Source: Euryarchaeota archaeon UBA251 | GTDB taxonomy: Archaea > Thermoplasmatota > Poseidoniia > Poseidoniales > Thalassarchaeaceae | Assembly: GCA_002497905.1 (NCBI GenBank) | Contig: DAFJ01000082.1 | Coordinates: 1-11,217, forward strand | Direction of reading: 5' to 3' | DNA length: 11,217 nucleotides | In this document: piece by piece, positions 1 to 6,465 of the stretch | Numbering within the stretch: position 1 is the stretch's first letter | How the letters are laid out: each line of letters begins with the position of its first letter | Made by a program: the position numbers and the translations under genes | The notes under the pieces: model-generated | Databases searched by the model: none | What the model was told of the DNA's origin: nothing | The model's input: the letters and a program-made list of their open reading frames with translations, nothing else

Positions 1-58
1 AATCAATGAACTCGCCGTTGGACCAGAAATCCCCGTGTTCGAAGTAGGCAAGGACTAG
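1..58 (+). CDS. 3' end of an unidentified protein-coding gene (partial)
   Basis: An open frame enters at base 2 and ends with TAG at 56-58. It encodes the 18-residue tail INELAVGPEIPVFEVGKD. I do not recognise the protein from so short a tail. The reading is supported by context: the stop lies directly against the stop codon of trpS on the other strand (59-61), the same tail-to-tail arrangement seen twice more in this window. The rest of the gene lies upstream of the window. Confidence 0.5.
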   Translation, partial: INELAVGPEIPVFEVGKD

Positions 59-1441
59 TCAGAGCGCATCAGGCGCGAGGAAGTCGTCAATTCTGTCCTC
101 AAAGGCACTACGTTTCTCTGCAATATCGCCCAACCATTCTGTTGCTCGATCAATACAGATCTTTTTGATTTCTCCAGCCAGCATCTCACCAGAAGTATAC
201 GCTCTACGGATTTCCTCCAGTGCTGCGTCGTCTGTCTCAAAGAATGTTAGAAGATATTGGAAAGCCACGTCTTTATCGCAGTCACCACCAAGGCGACGGT
301 GTTCCTCAACCGTTGGCTGCCCTCCACTAAATGCTCGCTTGACCTTCTTCTCCATTACTGAAATATCATCATCGAGGAATATCGTTGTCTCAGGTCGACT
401 TGACGACATCTTATCGCCGGTCATACCGATTGCAAATCGATGATATGTAGATGACGGAGGCAACATCCCCATGCCACCAAGATTCCTTTCGAGCGCAAGT
501 AAAGCCATCCGAACAGGGCCGCGATCTCTCAAGGTAGCCCCTGGCAATTCGATCAAACCATGCTTTGGATTTGAGAGAACATCAGCAAATCCGAGGGGTT
601 CGAGAGCGGAATGGATTGAATCAAAGATGGTGCCCCTAACATCCCTGTCAATACGTCCGCGTTCACCAACGCCAAGCTTAGCACTGTTTTCATCTTGAAC
701 AGAGAGACCGATGGAAAGGCCACCTGCCTTCCTTGGTTTGACATTGAACCAATTAGTACGCGCTGCGAGATCACGAGTTAGGCGAATGTGAGGATCTTGA
801 TCCACGCCAACTGGCACTACAATTGGACGTAATCCCCCATACTGATCGAGTTGAGGATGGAGGATATCACCCGCTTGCACCATAGGTGCTTGGACATGAG
901 CAAGATTAGTATCTCCACGGAAACCATAGATTGACTCCATCTCTGAAAGATTGGTACGCTTCCCAAGAGTGAAACCAAGGCGTTGAACGATAGGGCGTGA
1001 ACTCTGGAAGTATATGGATGTCCTTTCTGGGTCAAGTCCTAATGCTGCATAGTTCCACACATACTCCTTCAATGCATTCTCCCGACACTTCTCCAACGAC
1101 ATCCCACGAGTTGCATGAGCCTCAAGGTCTGCTACTGCAATCGTAACATCTGCGCCTTGAGATTGAAACCACTTAACCTGCTCAATAACCATGCTGTGAC
1201 CCAAGTGCATACGCCCTGAGGGCATCAATCCAGTGAGGACACCAAATGGATCTTTTCGTCGTGCAGCATCAAGGACTACCTCAAGATCTCTCTGTGCAAA
1301 GACAATTCCACGACGATGGAGCATACTGGGATTAGGAATCTCTAGCCCTTCCATTGTCCCTAGTCCAAACTCATCACGAATTCTCGCATAGTCTGTCGAC
1401 TGCTGGGACGACCACGGATCGATGCGAAGGTCATCTGCCAC
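59..1441 (-). CDS. trpS: Tryptophanyl-tRNA synthetase, archaeal/eukaryotic type
   Basis: Charges tRNA-Trp with tryptophan in the cytoplasm; class Ic synthetase. Numbered from the GTG at 1441 (460 aa), it has IDPW at 7-10 near the N-terminus, the HIGH-type signature HLGH at 79-82, GVDQDPH at 212-218 (the AIDQ region typical of TrpRS) and KMSSS at 344-348. The N-terminus VADDLRIDPW aligns well with the start of the Pyrococcus enzyme as I remember it, so I chose GTG 1441. A TTG at 1501 would add 20 residues containing CGC and lacking family similarity. About 120 residues separate the RDLA segment from KMSSS, clearly more than in compact archaeal TrpRS and resembling the long haloarchaeal form. 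No Shine-Dalgarno motif precedes either start. It diverges from the dehydrogenase gene at 1543. The function is near certain; the start is less so. Confidence 0.95.
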   Translation of the reverse strand: MADDLRIDPWSSQQSTDYARIRDEFGLGTMEGLEIPNPSMLHRRGIVFAQRDLEVVLDAARRKDPFGVLTGLMPSGRMHLGHSMVIEQVKWFQSQGADVTIAVADLEAHATRGMSLEKCRENALKEYVWNYAALGLDPERTSIYFQSSRPIVQRLGFTLGKRTNLSEMESIYGFRGDTNLAHVQAPMVQAGDILHPQLDQYGGLRPIVVPVGVDQDPHIRLTRDLAARTNWFNVKPRKAGGLSIGLSVQDENSAKLGVGERGRIDRDVRGTIFDSIHSALEPLGFADVLSNPKHGLIELPGATLRDRGPVRMALLALERNLGGMGMLPPSSTYHRFAIGMTGDKMSSSRPETTIFLDDDISVMEKKVKRAFSGGQPTVEEHRRLGGDCDKDVAFQYLLTFFETDDAALEEIRRAYTSGEMLAGEIKKICIDRATEWLGDIAEKRSAFEDRIDDFLAPDAL

Positions 1442-1542
1442 GAACTGAGGGTCAGCCGCGATGGGATGAATGCTTCTCTTGTCACAGCCGCAGGCTCCCA
1501 ATTCGCCGAGGATATGAAGTCCTGCCGAGGGTTCGCGGTTCT

Positions 1543-2574
1543 ATGGGTAAGGTCATGGTTCTTGGAACCGGCCTTGTAGGCGGTTGGGTAGCCGACCGTT
1601 TAGCCACCGATGGTCACGATGTAATCGGAGTTGACACCTCCATCTCAGCCCTCAAAGAGCGGGACTCAAAGGTAACCTGTATCCACGGACCTGCAAGGAT
1701 TGAATTGTTCGAAGAATATGTACCGGACGTAATTGTCAATGCGCTTCCCGGACGTATTGGCGACCTGATTCGAACCGATCTAATCCGTCAAGGTCTGGCC
1801 GTTGCTGATCTTGCCTTCACAGCTGAAGACCCGAGAGAACATCATGAATCTGCTGTGGATACAGGGGCACGTCTCGTCTACGATGTCGGAGTCGCTCCGG
1901 GCCTCTCCAATCTACTACTAGCCGAAGGGAATCGCCGCCACGGACGATTAGTCAACGGACGAGTTCGAGTTGGAGGCAATCCAGTCAAACCAGACGATGG
2001 TTGGAGTTACATGGCTCCATTCTCGCCACAGGATGTCATTGAGGAATACACGCGACCTGCAAGAATCCTACGTGATAACGAGATTGTTATCGTACCTGCA
2101 ATCTCAGAAAGAACTCTGTTTGAAGTTGAACGACGTGGAGAAATGGAAGCATTCCTGACCGATGGATTGCGCTCCGTCCTTGATACAGTGGATGCGGAAA
2201 ATTTGACTGAAGCCACGGTACGATGGCCAGGGCACATCGGCCGATTCATTGGACTTGGCGACGAATACGATGAGAGCGAACTTCTCAAAGCATGGAGATG
2301 GGACTCCAAACGTCGTGAATTCACTTGGATGGAAGTAATAGCCGATGGAAACGGGAAAAGTCGCTGGATTCTTGATGACGAAGGAGGAGAACAAGGATCC
2401 TCGATGGCACGTACCACTGGTGCAATTACATGTGCTACTGTTGAGCATCTCTTGGAATCTGATGTCCCTGCAGGCGTCCATCCACCTGAAGCCTTGGGAA
2501 CCTCATTCCTCGACCGATGCCTAACACATTACGCTGCGAATGGGATTCGGATAGTAGAGACAAGAGAGCGCTGA
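1543..2574 (+). CDS. Saccharopine dehydrogenase / lysine 6-dehydrogenase family oxidoreductase
   Basis: A predicted NAD(P)-dependent dehydrogenase of 343 aa. The N-terminal Rossmann fold carries GTGLVGG at 8-14 and an acidic residue (D31) after the second strand, which favours NAD. The middle has YDVGVAPGLSN at 113-123 and SPQDVIEEYTRPA at 161-173, both characteristic of the saccharopine reductase/lysine 6-dehydrogenase group, followed by a C-terminal substrate domain with TVRWPGH at 225-231. The substrate cannot be read from sequence: lysine, saccharopine or another amino-acid derivative are all possible. The start is ATG 1543, because MGKVMVLGTG begins the Rossmann strand exactly. The same frame is open back to 1354, but that part overlaps trpS and has no family similarity. 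A weak AT-rich element, GATATGA at 1511-1517, lies about 29 bp upstream. The gene ends 1 bp from the stop of the convergent gene. Confidence 0.78.
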   Translation: MGKVMVLGTGLVGGWVADRLATDGHDVIGVDTSISALKERDSKVTCIHGPARIELFEEYVPDVIVNALPGRIGDLIRTDLIRQGLAVADLAFTAEDPREHHESAVDTGARLVYDVGVAPGLSNLLLAEGNRRHGRLVNGRVRVGGNPVKPDDGWSYMAPFSPQDVIEEYTRPARILRDNEIVIVPAISERTLFEVERRGEMEAFLTDGLRSVLDTVDAENLTEATVRWPGHIGRFIGLGDEYDESELLKAWRWDSKRREFTWMEVIADGNGKSRWILDDEGGEQGSSMARTTGAITCATVEHLLESDVPAGVHPPEALGTSFLDRCLTHYAANGIRIVETRER

Positions 2575-2575
2575 A

Positions 2576-3745
2576 TTACTCTTGTTCGAATAGGGAACTA
2601 TGCGTAAATTCAGCCGGATTATCACGATTAATCAGACGACGCATCTGGAACACAGTGATGACTCCCACAACAAGGGCGATTATGGGTAAAATAATGTCCA
2701 TCTGAGCTACTGGCCGTGGTTCAATGAGCCAAGTGAATCTGATTGATGAATCTTGGAATCCAGATGACCATTCGAAAAGATCAGTTACATGCTCACCGAT
2801 AACAATCATCGGTGTCAAACCGTTGAAATCACCATTTTCGATTTCCACATCACCTATCGATTGTTCGAATTGAATCTCAACCTTGTCACCTGGGGCAATT
2901 GAAACATATATCGCCCCGGATACTATTCTCCAACCGACACGAAGATGCCGGTCCATCTCATCCAACTGAGGAAGATCCGTACCGTTCATCCAACGGACAG
3001 ATTCCACCTGAATACCAGATTCTGTAGAGTTCACTAACGATATTACGCTCGTACCAGGTGTAGACCACTCATCCACATTGACGGATGGTTGATCCAGAAT
3101 GATAGAATGCGAAGGCCTTCCTGTTGTAGTGATGGACGCAGATGTTTGACTCGTGTGGTACTCGCCAGCTGTAGTGAACCAAAACGGTTGAGTCTCGATC
3201 CATGCAAGGGCGTCAGGGTCTTTACGGACGTTGAGATCTCCCAACTCAGCTATCCACCGCAACACTACAGGATTACCGTCGCCCATACTTGCCTCAATTG
3301 CCTCGATACTTGCAACACTCTTCTCCAGAGACCCCGCATCGAAATCAATGGCTTCAATTCGCCCATCTCCGATACTTGGCCCGATTGAGACATGGAACCC
3401 AGATGTGACTAGTGCGTCTCCTAAACTCTGATTCAAAGTCGAATCTGGAGACTCATCCTGTAGCCCGAAAGTGATTGGCGAAGCCCCCCAACGTGATGCC
3501 TGAACCCGATCAGTAAGATATGTACGACAAGATGCAATTGAATCAGGGTCCTCAAAAGGATTGACGCCTGGCATACCTTGACAGCCAAACTCATCTCCAA
3601 GAGCAAATCGCTCTGGACCTGCGATACGCGTCAACCAGCCATCTTCATCATACGGGTATTCACTATCATCCGCAATGACGGTGTGAGTGAACAACGGCAA
3701 AAGGAGCAGTATGACGACTGCTATAGGGAGTCTGAACTTGTCCAC
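2576..3745 (-). CDS. Secreted, C-terminally membrane-anchored protein of unknown function
   Basis: I do not recognise this 389-aa protein. From GTG 3745 it starts MDKFRLP and runs into a hydrophobic stretch (about 5-24) ending near HTVIADD, a convincing Sec signal peptide with likely cleavage around residue 25. The body is acidic, rich in Ser/Thr/Asp and beta-like, with two cysteines (55 and 73) that could form a disulfide and possible N-glycosylation sequons at 105, 239 and 254. A single membrane helix at about 349-366 is followed by an RR stop-transfer signal and a 20-residue cytoplasmic tail, so most of the protein should face outside. A TTG at 3799 would put 18 charged residues before the signal peptide, so GTG 3745 is preferred; a TATA-like element lies 26 bp upstream of it. 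No catalytic motif is visible; a surface or envelope role is inference only. Confidence 0.82.
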   Translation of the reverse strand: MDKFRLPIAVVILLLLPLFTHTVIADDSEYPYDEDGWLTRIAGPERFALGDEFGCQGMPGVNPFEDPDSIASCRTYLTDRVQASRWGASPITFGLQDESPDSTLNQSLGDALVTSGFHVSIGPSIGDGRIEAIDFDAGSLEKSVASIEAIEASMGDGNPVVLRWIAELGDLNVRKDPDALAWIETQPFWFTTAGEYHTSQTSASITTTGRPSHSIILDQPSVNVDEWSTPGTSVISLVNSTESGIQVESVRWMNGTDLPQLDEMDRHLRVGWRIVSGAIYVSIAPGDKVEIQFEQSIGDVEIENGDFNGLTPMIVIGEHVTDLFEWSSGFQDSSIRFTWLIEPRPVAQMDIILPIIALVVGVITVFQMRRLINRDNPAEFTHSSLFEQE

Positions 3746-3766
3746 GGAACAAGCGTCTATTCTCTC

Positions 3767-3781
3767 ATTTTTGTATTCTCG
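3767..3781 (-). promoter_or_regulatory. Putative archaeal TATA/BRE promoter of the membrane-anchored protein gene
   Basis: Read on the minus strand, this segment is CGAGAATACAAAAAT: a purine-rich BRE-like stretch followed by an AT-rich box. The box (3775-3767) is centred about 26 bases before the GTG at 3745, the distance expected when an archaeal mRNA starts at its start codon (leaderless). This supports the choice of GTG 3745. The match is by eye and AT-rich boxes arise by chance. Confidence 0.35.
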
Positions 3782-3826
3782 CCCAATCTCAACGGGCAAT
3801 CGTCAAGAAGGGTAGGGTTGCAAAAC

Positions 3827-3842
3827 TCTCCATGGTTGGAGA
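3827..3842 (+). repeat. Inverted repeat spanning the start codon of the acyltransferase gene
   Basis: TCTCCA (3827-3832) and TGGAGA (3837-3842) are perfect complements separated by TGGT. In RNA this is a 6-bp stem with a 4-nt loop that contains most of the start codon at 3832-3834. The sequence AAACTCTCC, holding the left arm, recurs at 3853-3861, so the right arm could pair with either copy. Whether it acts in RNA, as an operator, or not at all is unknown. Confidence 0.35.
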
Positions 3843-4599
3843 CCCATTGTTGAAACTCTCCTCCGACACTGGGCTTCGACAAGGAGGGAGTAGGGTCCCC
3901 CCTGCTCCAATCTACTCGCTACTTCTCCGCATAGGGCCTGTAATCCTAAAGTCGATTTTCAGGATTAGTACGCGCGGAACAGAGCGGCTCGCAAAGCGTG
4001 GACCTGTAATTCTCGCAGGAAACCATGTCTCTCACGTCGACCCAATCTTGAAGATTGTTGCTGCGCGTAGAACTGTGCGCTTCCTATCAAAGGCGGAGCA
4101 CTTTACCAACTGGTTTACCCGAATCGTCATGATCACAACCGGGCAACTTGAGACTCGTCGAGAAACTGGAGGGAAGGAGGGGATCGCTCAAGCCGTTGAA
4201 GTACTCGAAAAAGGAGGTATGATGGGCATTTTCCCTGAAGGAACCCGCTCAAAGAAGGAAAATCCACCTTATCTCCAACGAGGCAAGACCGGAGTCGCTC
4301 GTCTCGCTGCAACCTTTCCCGATGTACCAGTTCACCCGATTGCACTACTTGGTGCCCGTGAAATGCTCACTCCAGGTTCGAGTAAGTTCCGGCGAAAAAC
4401 TCCTCTCACAATATCTGTTGGCCAATCTGTGACTTGGAGAGAATGGATTACTCATCCAAACGGAGGCGCTATGGACGATACTGCACTAAACGACCTTGTT
4501 TCCTCCGAAGAAGAAGTCCGCAAGGAACATCTAGCCGTCCTTTACCGTCGATTTACCAATCAATTGATGGGCAGTATTCAGGCACTTGGCGCACCCTAA
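3832..4599 (+). CDS. PlsC-family 1-acyl-glycerol-3-phosphate acyltransferase-like protein
   Basis: A predicted membrane-associated acyltransferase of 255 aa, the usual size for PlsC/AGPAT proteins, which add an acyl chain to lysophosphatidic acid in bacterial phospholipid synthesis. The block I catalytic motif NHVSHVD is at 64-70 (NHx4D), followed by a block II-like GQLETRR at 104-110, the block III substrate site FPEGTRS at 134-140 and the block IV region VPVHPIAL at 165-172. A hydrophobic N-terminal segment (about 28-43) could sit at the membrane. The start is ATG 3832; no Shine-Dalgarno precedes it. It leads a plus-strand run with thyA 60 bp downstream. In an archaeon, whose lipids are normally ether-linked isoprenoids, the acceptor and donor are uncertain: glycerophosphate lipids, another lyso-lipid or a small molecule could be the substrate. 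The family call is firm; the substrate is not. Confidence 0.9.
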   Translation: MVGDPLLKLSSDTGLRQGGSRVPPAPIYSLLLRIGPVILKSIFRISTRGTERLAKRGPVILAGNHVSHVDPILKIVAARRTVRFLSKAEHFTNWFTRIVMITTGQLETRRETGGKEGIAQAVEVLEKGGMMGIFPEGTRSKKENPPYLQRGKTGVARLAATFPDVPVHPIALLGAREMLTPGSSKFRRKTPLTISVGQSVTWREWITHPNGGAMDDTALNDLVSSEEEVRKEHLAVLYRRFTNQLMGSIQALGAP

Positions 4600-4630
4600 T
4601 CTTGAACGCTACCGCCGCATCTTTGAAGTG

Positions 4631-4654
4631 CCTCGGAACGAGGTCTTGCCTCGG
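4631..4654 (+). repeat. Small inverted and direct repeats just upstream of thyA
   Basis: CCTCG (4631-4635), CGAGG (4639-4643) and CCTCG (4649-4653) lie in a row, so the central CGAGG can pair with either neighbour in RNA (5-bp stems, loops of 3 or 5 nt). GCCTCGG itself is a direct repeat (4630-4636, 4648-4654). The central arm includes GAGGT, the only Shine-Dalgarno-like sequence before thyA, but it lies about 15 nt from the ATG, too far for a normal site. A regulatory role is speculative. Confidence 0.3.
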
Positions 4655-4659
4655 TCAAG

Positions 4660-5454
4660 ATGGACGAATACCTGCGACTAATGCGCCGAATCCTCGACGA
4701 AGGTATCGAACGCAGCGACCGTACAGGAACCGGTACCACCTCTGTCTTTGGTCATCAAATGCGTTTTGATTTACGCGAACGTTTTCCTGCAGTGACAACG
4801 AAGAGAGTCCACTGGCCTTCAATCATACACGAACTCCTCTGGTTCATCAGTGGAGACACGAATGTGCGCTACCTACAGGAAAACGGCGTAAGAATCTGGA
4901 ATGAATGGGCTGATGAAAATGGAGACCTCGGCCCCGTCTATGGCAAACAATGGCGAAAGTGGGAGGCAAAGGATGGACGCATCATTGACCAACTTCAGAA
5001 TGCAATCGAGATGATTCAGGAGAATCCCACAAGTCGACGAATCATCGTGAATGCATGGAACGTAGGAGAACTTGATGACATGGCCCTGATGCCATGTCAT
5101 GCATTCTTCCAGTTCTATGTCGCTAACGGAGAACTCTCTCTTCACCTCTATCAGAGATCCGCAGACGTATTCCTCGGTGTGCCATTCAACATCTCCTCCT
5201 ATGCGCTCCTATGTTGCATGATTGCGCAAGTTACTGGACTCAAACCAGGTGACTACGTTCACACAATTGGAGACGCTCACCTATACCTGAATCATCTCGA
5301 TCAGGCGAGAGAACAAATCTCACGTGAACCTAAGGCTTGGCCACACCTAGAACTAAATTCAGATTGTAAGACAATTGATGATTTCACCTACGAAGACATC
5401 AAGATTCACGAGTATGATCATCACCCCCATATCAAGGCACCAATCAGTGTCTGA
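4660..5454 (+). CDS. thyA: Thymidylate synthase
   Basis: Converts dUMP and 5,10-methylene-THF to dTMP and dihydrofolate. It is 264 aa, the same length as the E. coli enzyme, with the key residues at the same numbers: the catalytic nucleophile C146 in MPCHAFFQFY, phosphate-binding R21, R126, R127 and R166, W80 and Y94 in the active site, D169, N177 for the uracil ring, and H207/Y209 for the deoxyribose. The C-terminus IKAPISV matches the mobile tail that closes over the folate. Start ATG 4660 reproduces the family N-terminus. It follows the acyltransferase by 60 bp and precedes a DsrE-like gene and DHFR, the enzyme needed to recycle its dihydrofolate product. The strong similarity to bacterial ThyA rather than ThyX suggests acquisition from bacteria at some point (inference). 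Confidence 0.98.
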   Translation: MDEYLRLMRRILDEGIERSDRTGTGTTSVFGHQMRFDLRERFPAVTTKRVHWPSIIHELLWFISGDTNVRYLQENGVRIWNEWADENGDLGPVYGKQWRKWEAKDGRIIDQLQNAIEMIQENPTSRRIIVNAWNVGELDDMALMPCHAFFQFYVANGELSLHLYQRSADVFLGVPFNISSYALLCCMIAQVTGLKPGDYVHTIGDAHLYLNHLDQAREQISREPKAWPHLELNSDCKTIDDFTYEDIKIHEYDHHPHIKAPISV

Positions 5455-5488
5455 ACCCTAGGATGAACGCCTCTACAAACTTCTCAAA

Positions 5489-5511
5489 AACCTCCTATAC
5501 CTCCGGAGGTT
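5489..5511 (+). promoter_or_regulatory. GC-rich inverted repeat abutting the start codon of the DsrE-like gene
   Basis: AACCTCC (5489-5495) is fully complementary to GGAGGTT (5505-5511), giving a 7-bp stem with a 9-nt loop that ends at the base before the ATG at 5512. The right half also belongs to a perfect 12-bp palindrome, ACCTCCGGAGGT (5499-5510). GGAGG would be a perfect Shine-Dalgarno core but is only 2 nt from the ATG, closer than usual, and both CCTCC copies could mask it. It could be an RNA switch on translation or a DNA operator; sequence alone does not decide. Confidence 0.45.
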
Positions 5512-5901
5512 ATGAGCAAGAAATACTTCGTCAAGTTTGTTTCAGAACCAAAGAACGACCCTATCAAGACAATTGTTGGAATCGCATGTGCGGCACGAGC
5601 AATGGCCGATGGCCACGAACTTAGTGTGTTCTTTGCTGCTGCTGGGACGCGTCTTCTAGACCAATCATACATCGAGGAACTGGATCGAGAGATGGGGCCG
5701 GAATCTAAGGCAGTCACCGAGATGATGCAAGCAATAACATCCAATGCCGTAATCTACTGCTCATTCGCTTCAGTCAAGGCTACACTAGGCCACAGCGAAG
5801 GTGATGGAGCTCTAATCGTCCCCGATGACCAAATCAAGTGGAGCGGCCCTCCAGGAGTAATTGAACTAAGTTCTTCTTCGGATATTCAGCTTGTTTACTA
5901 G
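5512..5901 (+). CDS. DsrE/DsrF-like small protein
   Basis: A soluble protein of 129 aa with the alternating strand-helix pattern of DsrE-like proteins: strand KYFVKFVSEP (4-13), helix with AACAARA-like small residues (about 20-32), strand HELSVFFAAAG (35-45), and a glycine-bearing stretch after C83 (IYCSFASVKATLGH, 81-94). In DsrE-family proteins a cysteine near this place can carry sulfur as a persulfide, but many members lack a proven role. C26 is the only other cysteine. The family call rests on fold pattern and general resemblance, not a decisive motif. It sits between thyA and the DHFR gene on the same strand, 57 bp and 48 bp from them, so co-transcription is likely. Whether it has anything to do with folate or thymidylate is unknown. 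Confidence 0.6.
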   Translation: MSKKYFVKFVSEPKNDPIKTIVGIACAARAMADGHELSVFFAAAGTRLLDQSYIEELDREMGPESKAVTEMMQAITSNAVIYCSFASVKATLGHSEGDGALIVPDDQIKWSGPPGVIELSSSSDIQLVY

Positions 5902-5920
5902 ATTGCGCTGCACCGTGTAA

Positions 5921-5934
5921 TTCATGCCCATGAA
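5921..5934 (+). repeat. Inverted repeat between the DsrE-like gene and DHFR gene
   Basis: TTCATG and CATGAA flank a CC dinucleotide. The 2-nt spacer is too small for a stable RNA hairpin, so if functional it would more likely be a dimeric protein's DNA site. It lies 15 bp before the DHFR start codon. Short repeats of this size can occur by chance. Confidence 0.25.
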
Positions 5935-5949
5935 GGGTATCAGGAGTTC

Positions 5950-6465
5950 ATGCGGGTCTGTTTGATTGCTGCTGTAAGTGAGAACGGAGTAATTGGAATT
6001 GATGGGGACCTTCCTTGGCGTGTCAAGAGCGACATGCTCCGATTCAAGCGATTAACTACTGGTGACGGAGGCGACACAGGTGCAGTCATCATGGGGCGAA
6101 AGACATGGGAATCTCTTCCTGACAGCCATCGGCCGTTAGACGACCGAGTCAATATTGTACTCACACAACAGACCGGTTGGACTGATGATGGAGCAGAAGC
6201 AGCATTCTATCCGGGGCAGGCCATGGAAATTTCCTTCGCCGAGGGTTGCGAAGAAACGTGGATTATTGGCGGTGCAGGCACCTATGCTGCAATGTTCGAT
6301 CGTGTCGATGAGATTCATCTGACCACAATACATGCCGATATCAACGGCGATGTGCACATGCCGGATTGGGACCGTTCGGCTTGGAAGGAAGAAATTGTTG
6401 AACGCTGCGAACCAAGTGCAGACGATGATTATGCATCGACATATTCGATTTGGCGCAAGGCCTAA
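5950..6465 (+). CDS. folA: Dihydrofolate reductase
   Basis: Reduces dihydrofolate to THF with NADPH, closing the thymidylate cycle opened by ThyA. It is 171 aa, normal for the family. Motifs in order: GVIGIDGDLPWRVKSDMLRFK (13-33), with D28 as the substrate-protonating acid and W23 of the conserved LPW; VIMGRKTWESLP in the 47-59 region, which contacts the NADPH phosphate; and the glycine pair of WIIGGAGTYAAM (about 104-115). The start ATG 5950 is backed by a well-placed ribosome site, CAGGAG at 5941-5946, 3 nt or more from the ATG, and by the family N-terminus MRVCLIAAVSENGVIG. It is the last gene of the plus-strand run and its TAA touches the stop codon of the minus-strand cysteine dioxygenase gene with no base between. 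Function confident; the DHFR is of the ordinary chromosomal type. Confidence 0.95.
   Translation: MRVCLIAAVSENGVIGIDGDLPWRVKSDMLRFKRLTTGDGGDTGAVIMGRKTWESLPDSHRPLDDRVNIVLTQQTGWTDDGAEAAFYPGQAMEISFAEGCEETWIIGGAGTYAAMFDRVDEIHLTTIHADINGDVHMPDWDRSAWKEEIVERCEPSADDDYASTYSIWRKA

Noticed and set aside
1442..1501. TTG start giving TrpRS 20 extra residues with a CGC motif
   Set aside because: The added part lacks family similarity, TTG is a weaker start, and GTG 1441 aligns with the known archaeal N-terminus. It cannot be fully excluded.
1354..1542. N-terminal extension of the dehydrogenase gene by 63 residues
   Set aside because: It overlaps trpS on the other strand, has no Rossmann or family similarity, and the fold begins exactly at ATG 1543.
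2007..2481. Two long minus-strand open frames opposite the dehydrogenase gene
   Set aside because: They are serine- and arginine-rich shadows of the real gene in other frames, with no motif and no ribosome site.
3746..3799. TTG start for the membrane-anchored protein
   Set aside because: It would place 18 charged and polar residues ahead of a standard signal peptide; GTG 3745 also has a TATA-like box at the right distance.
3881..3889. Strong Shine-Dalgarno-like AAGGAGGGA inside the acyltransferase gene
   Set aside because: No ATG, GTG or TTG lies within a usable distance downstream; it encodes part of the normal protein.
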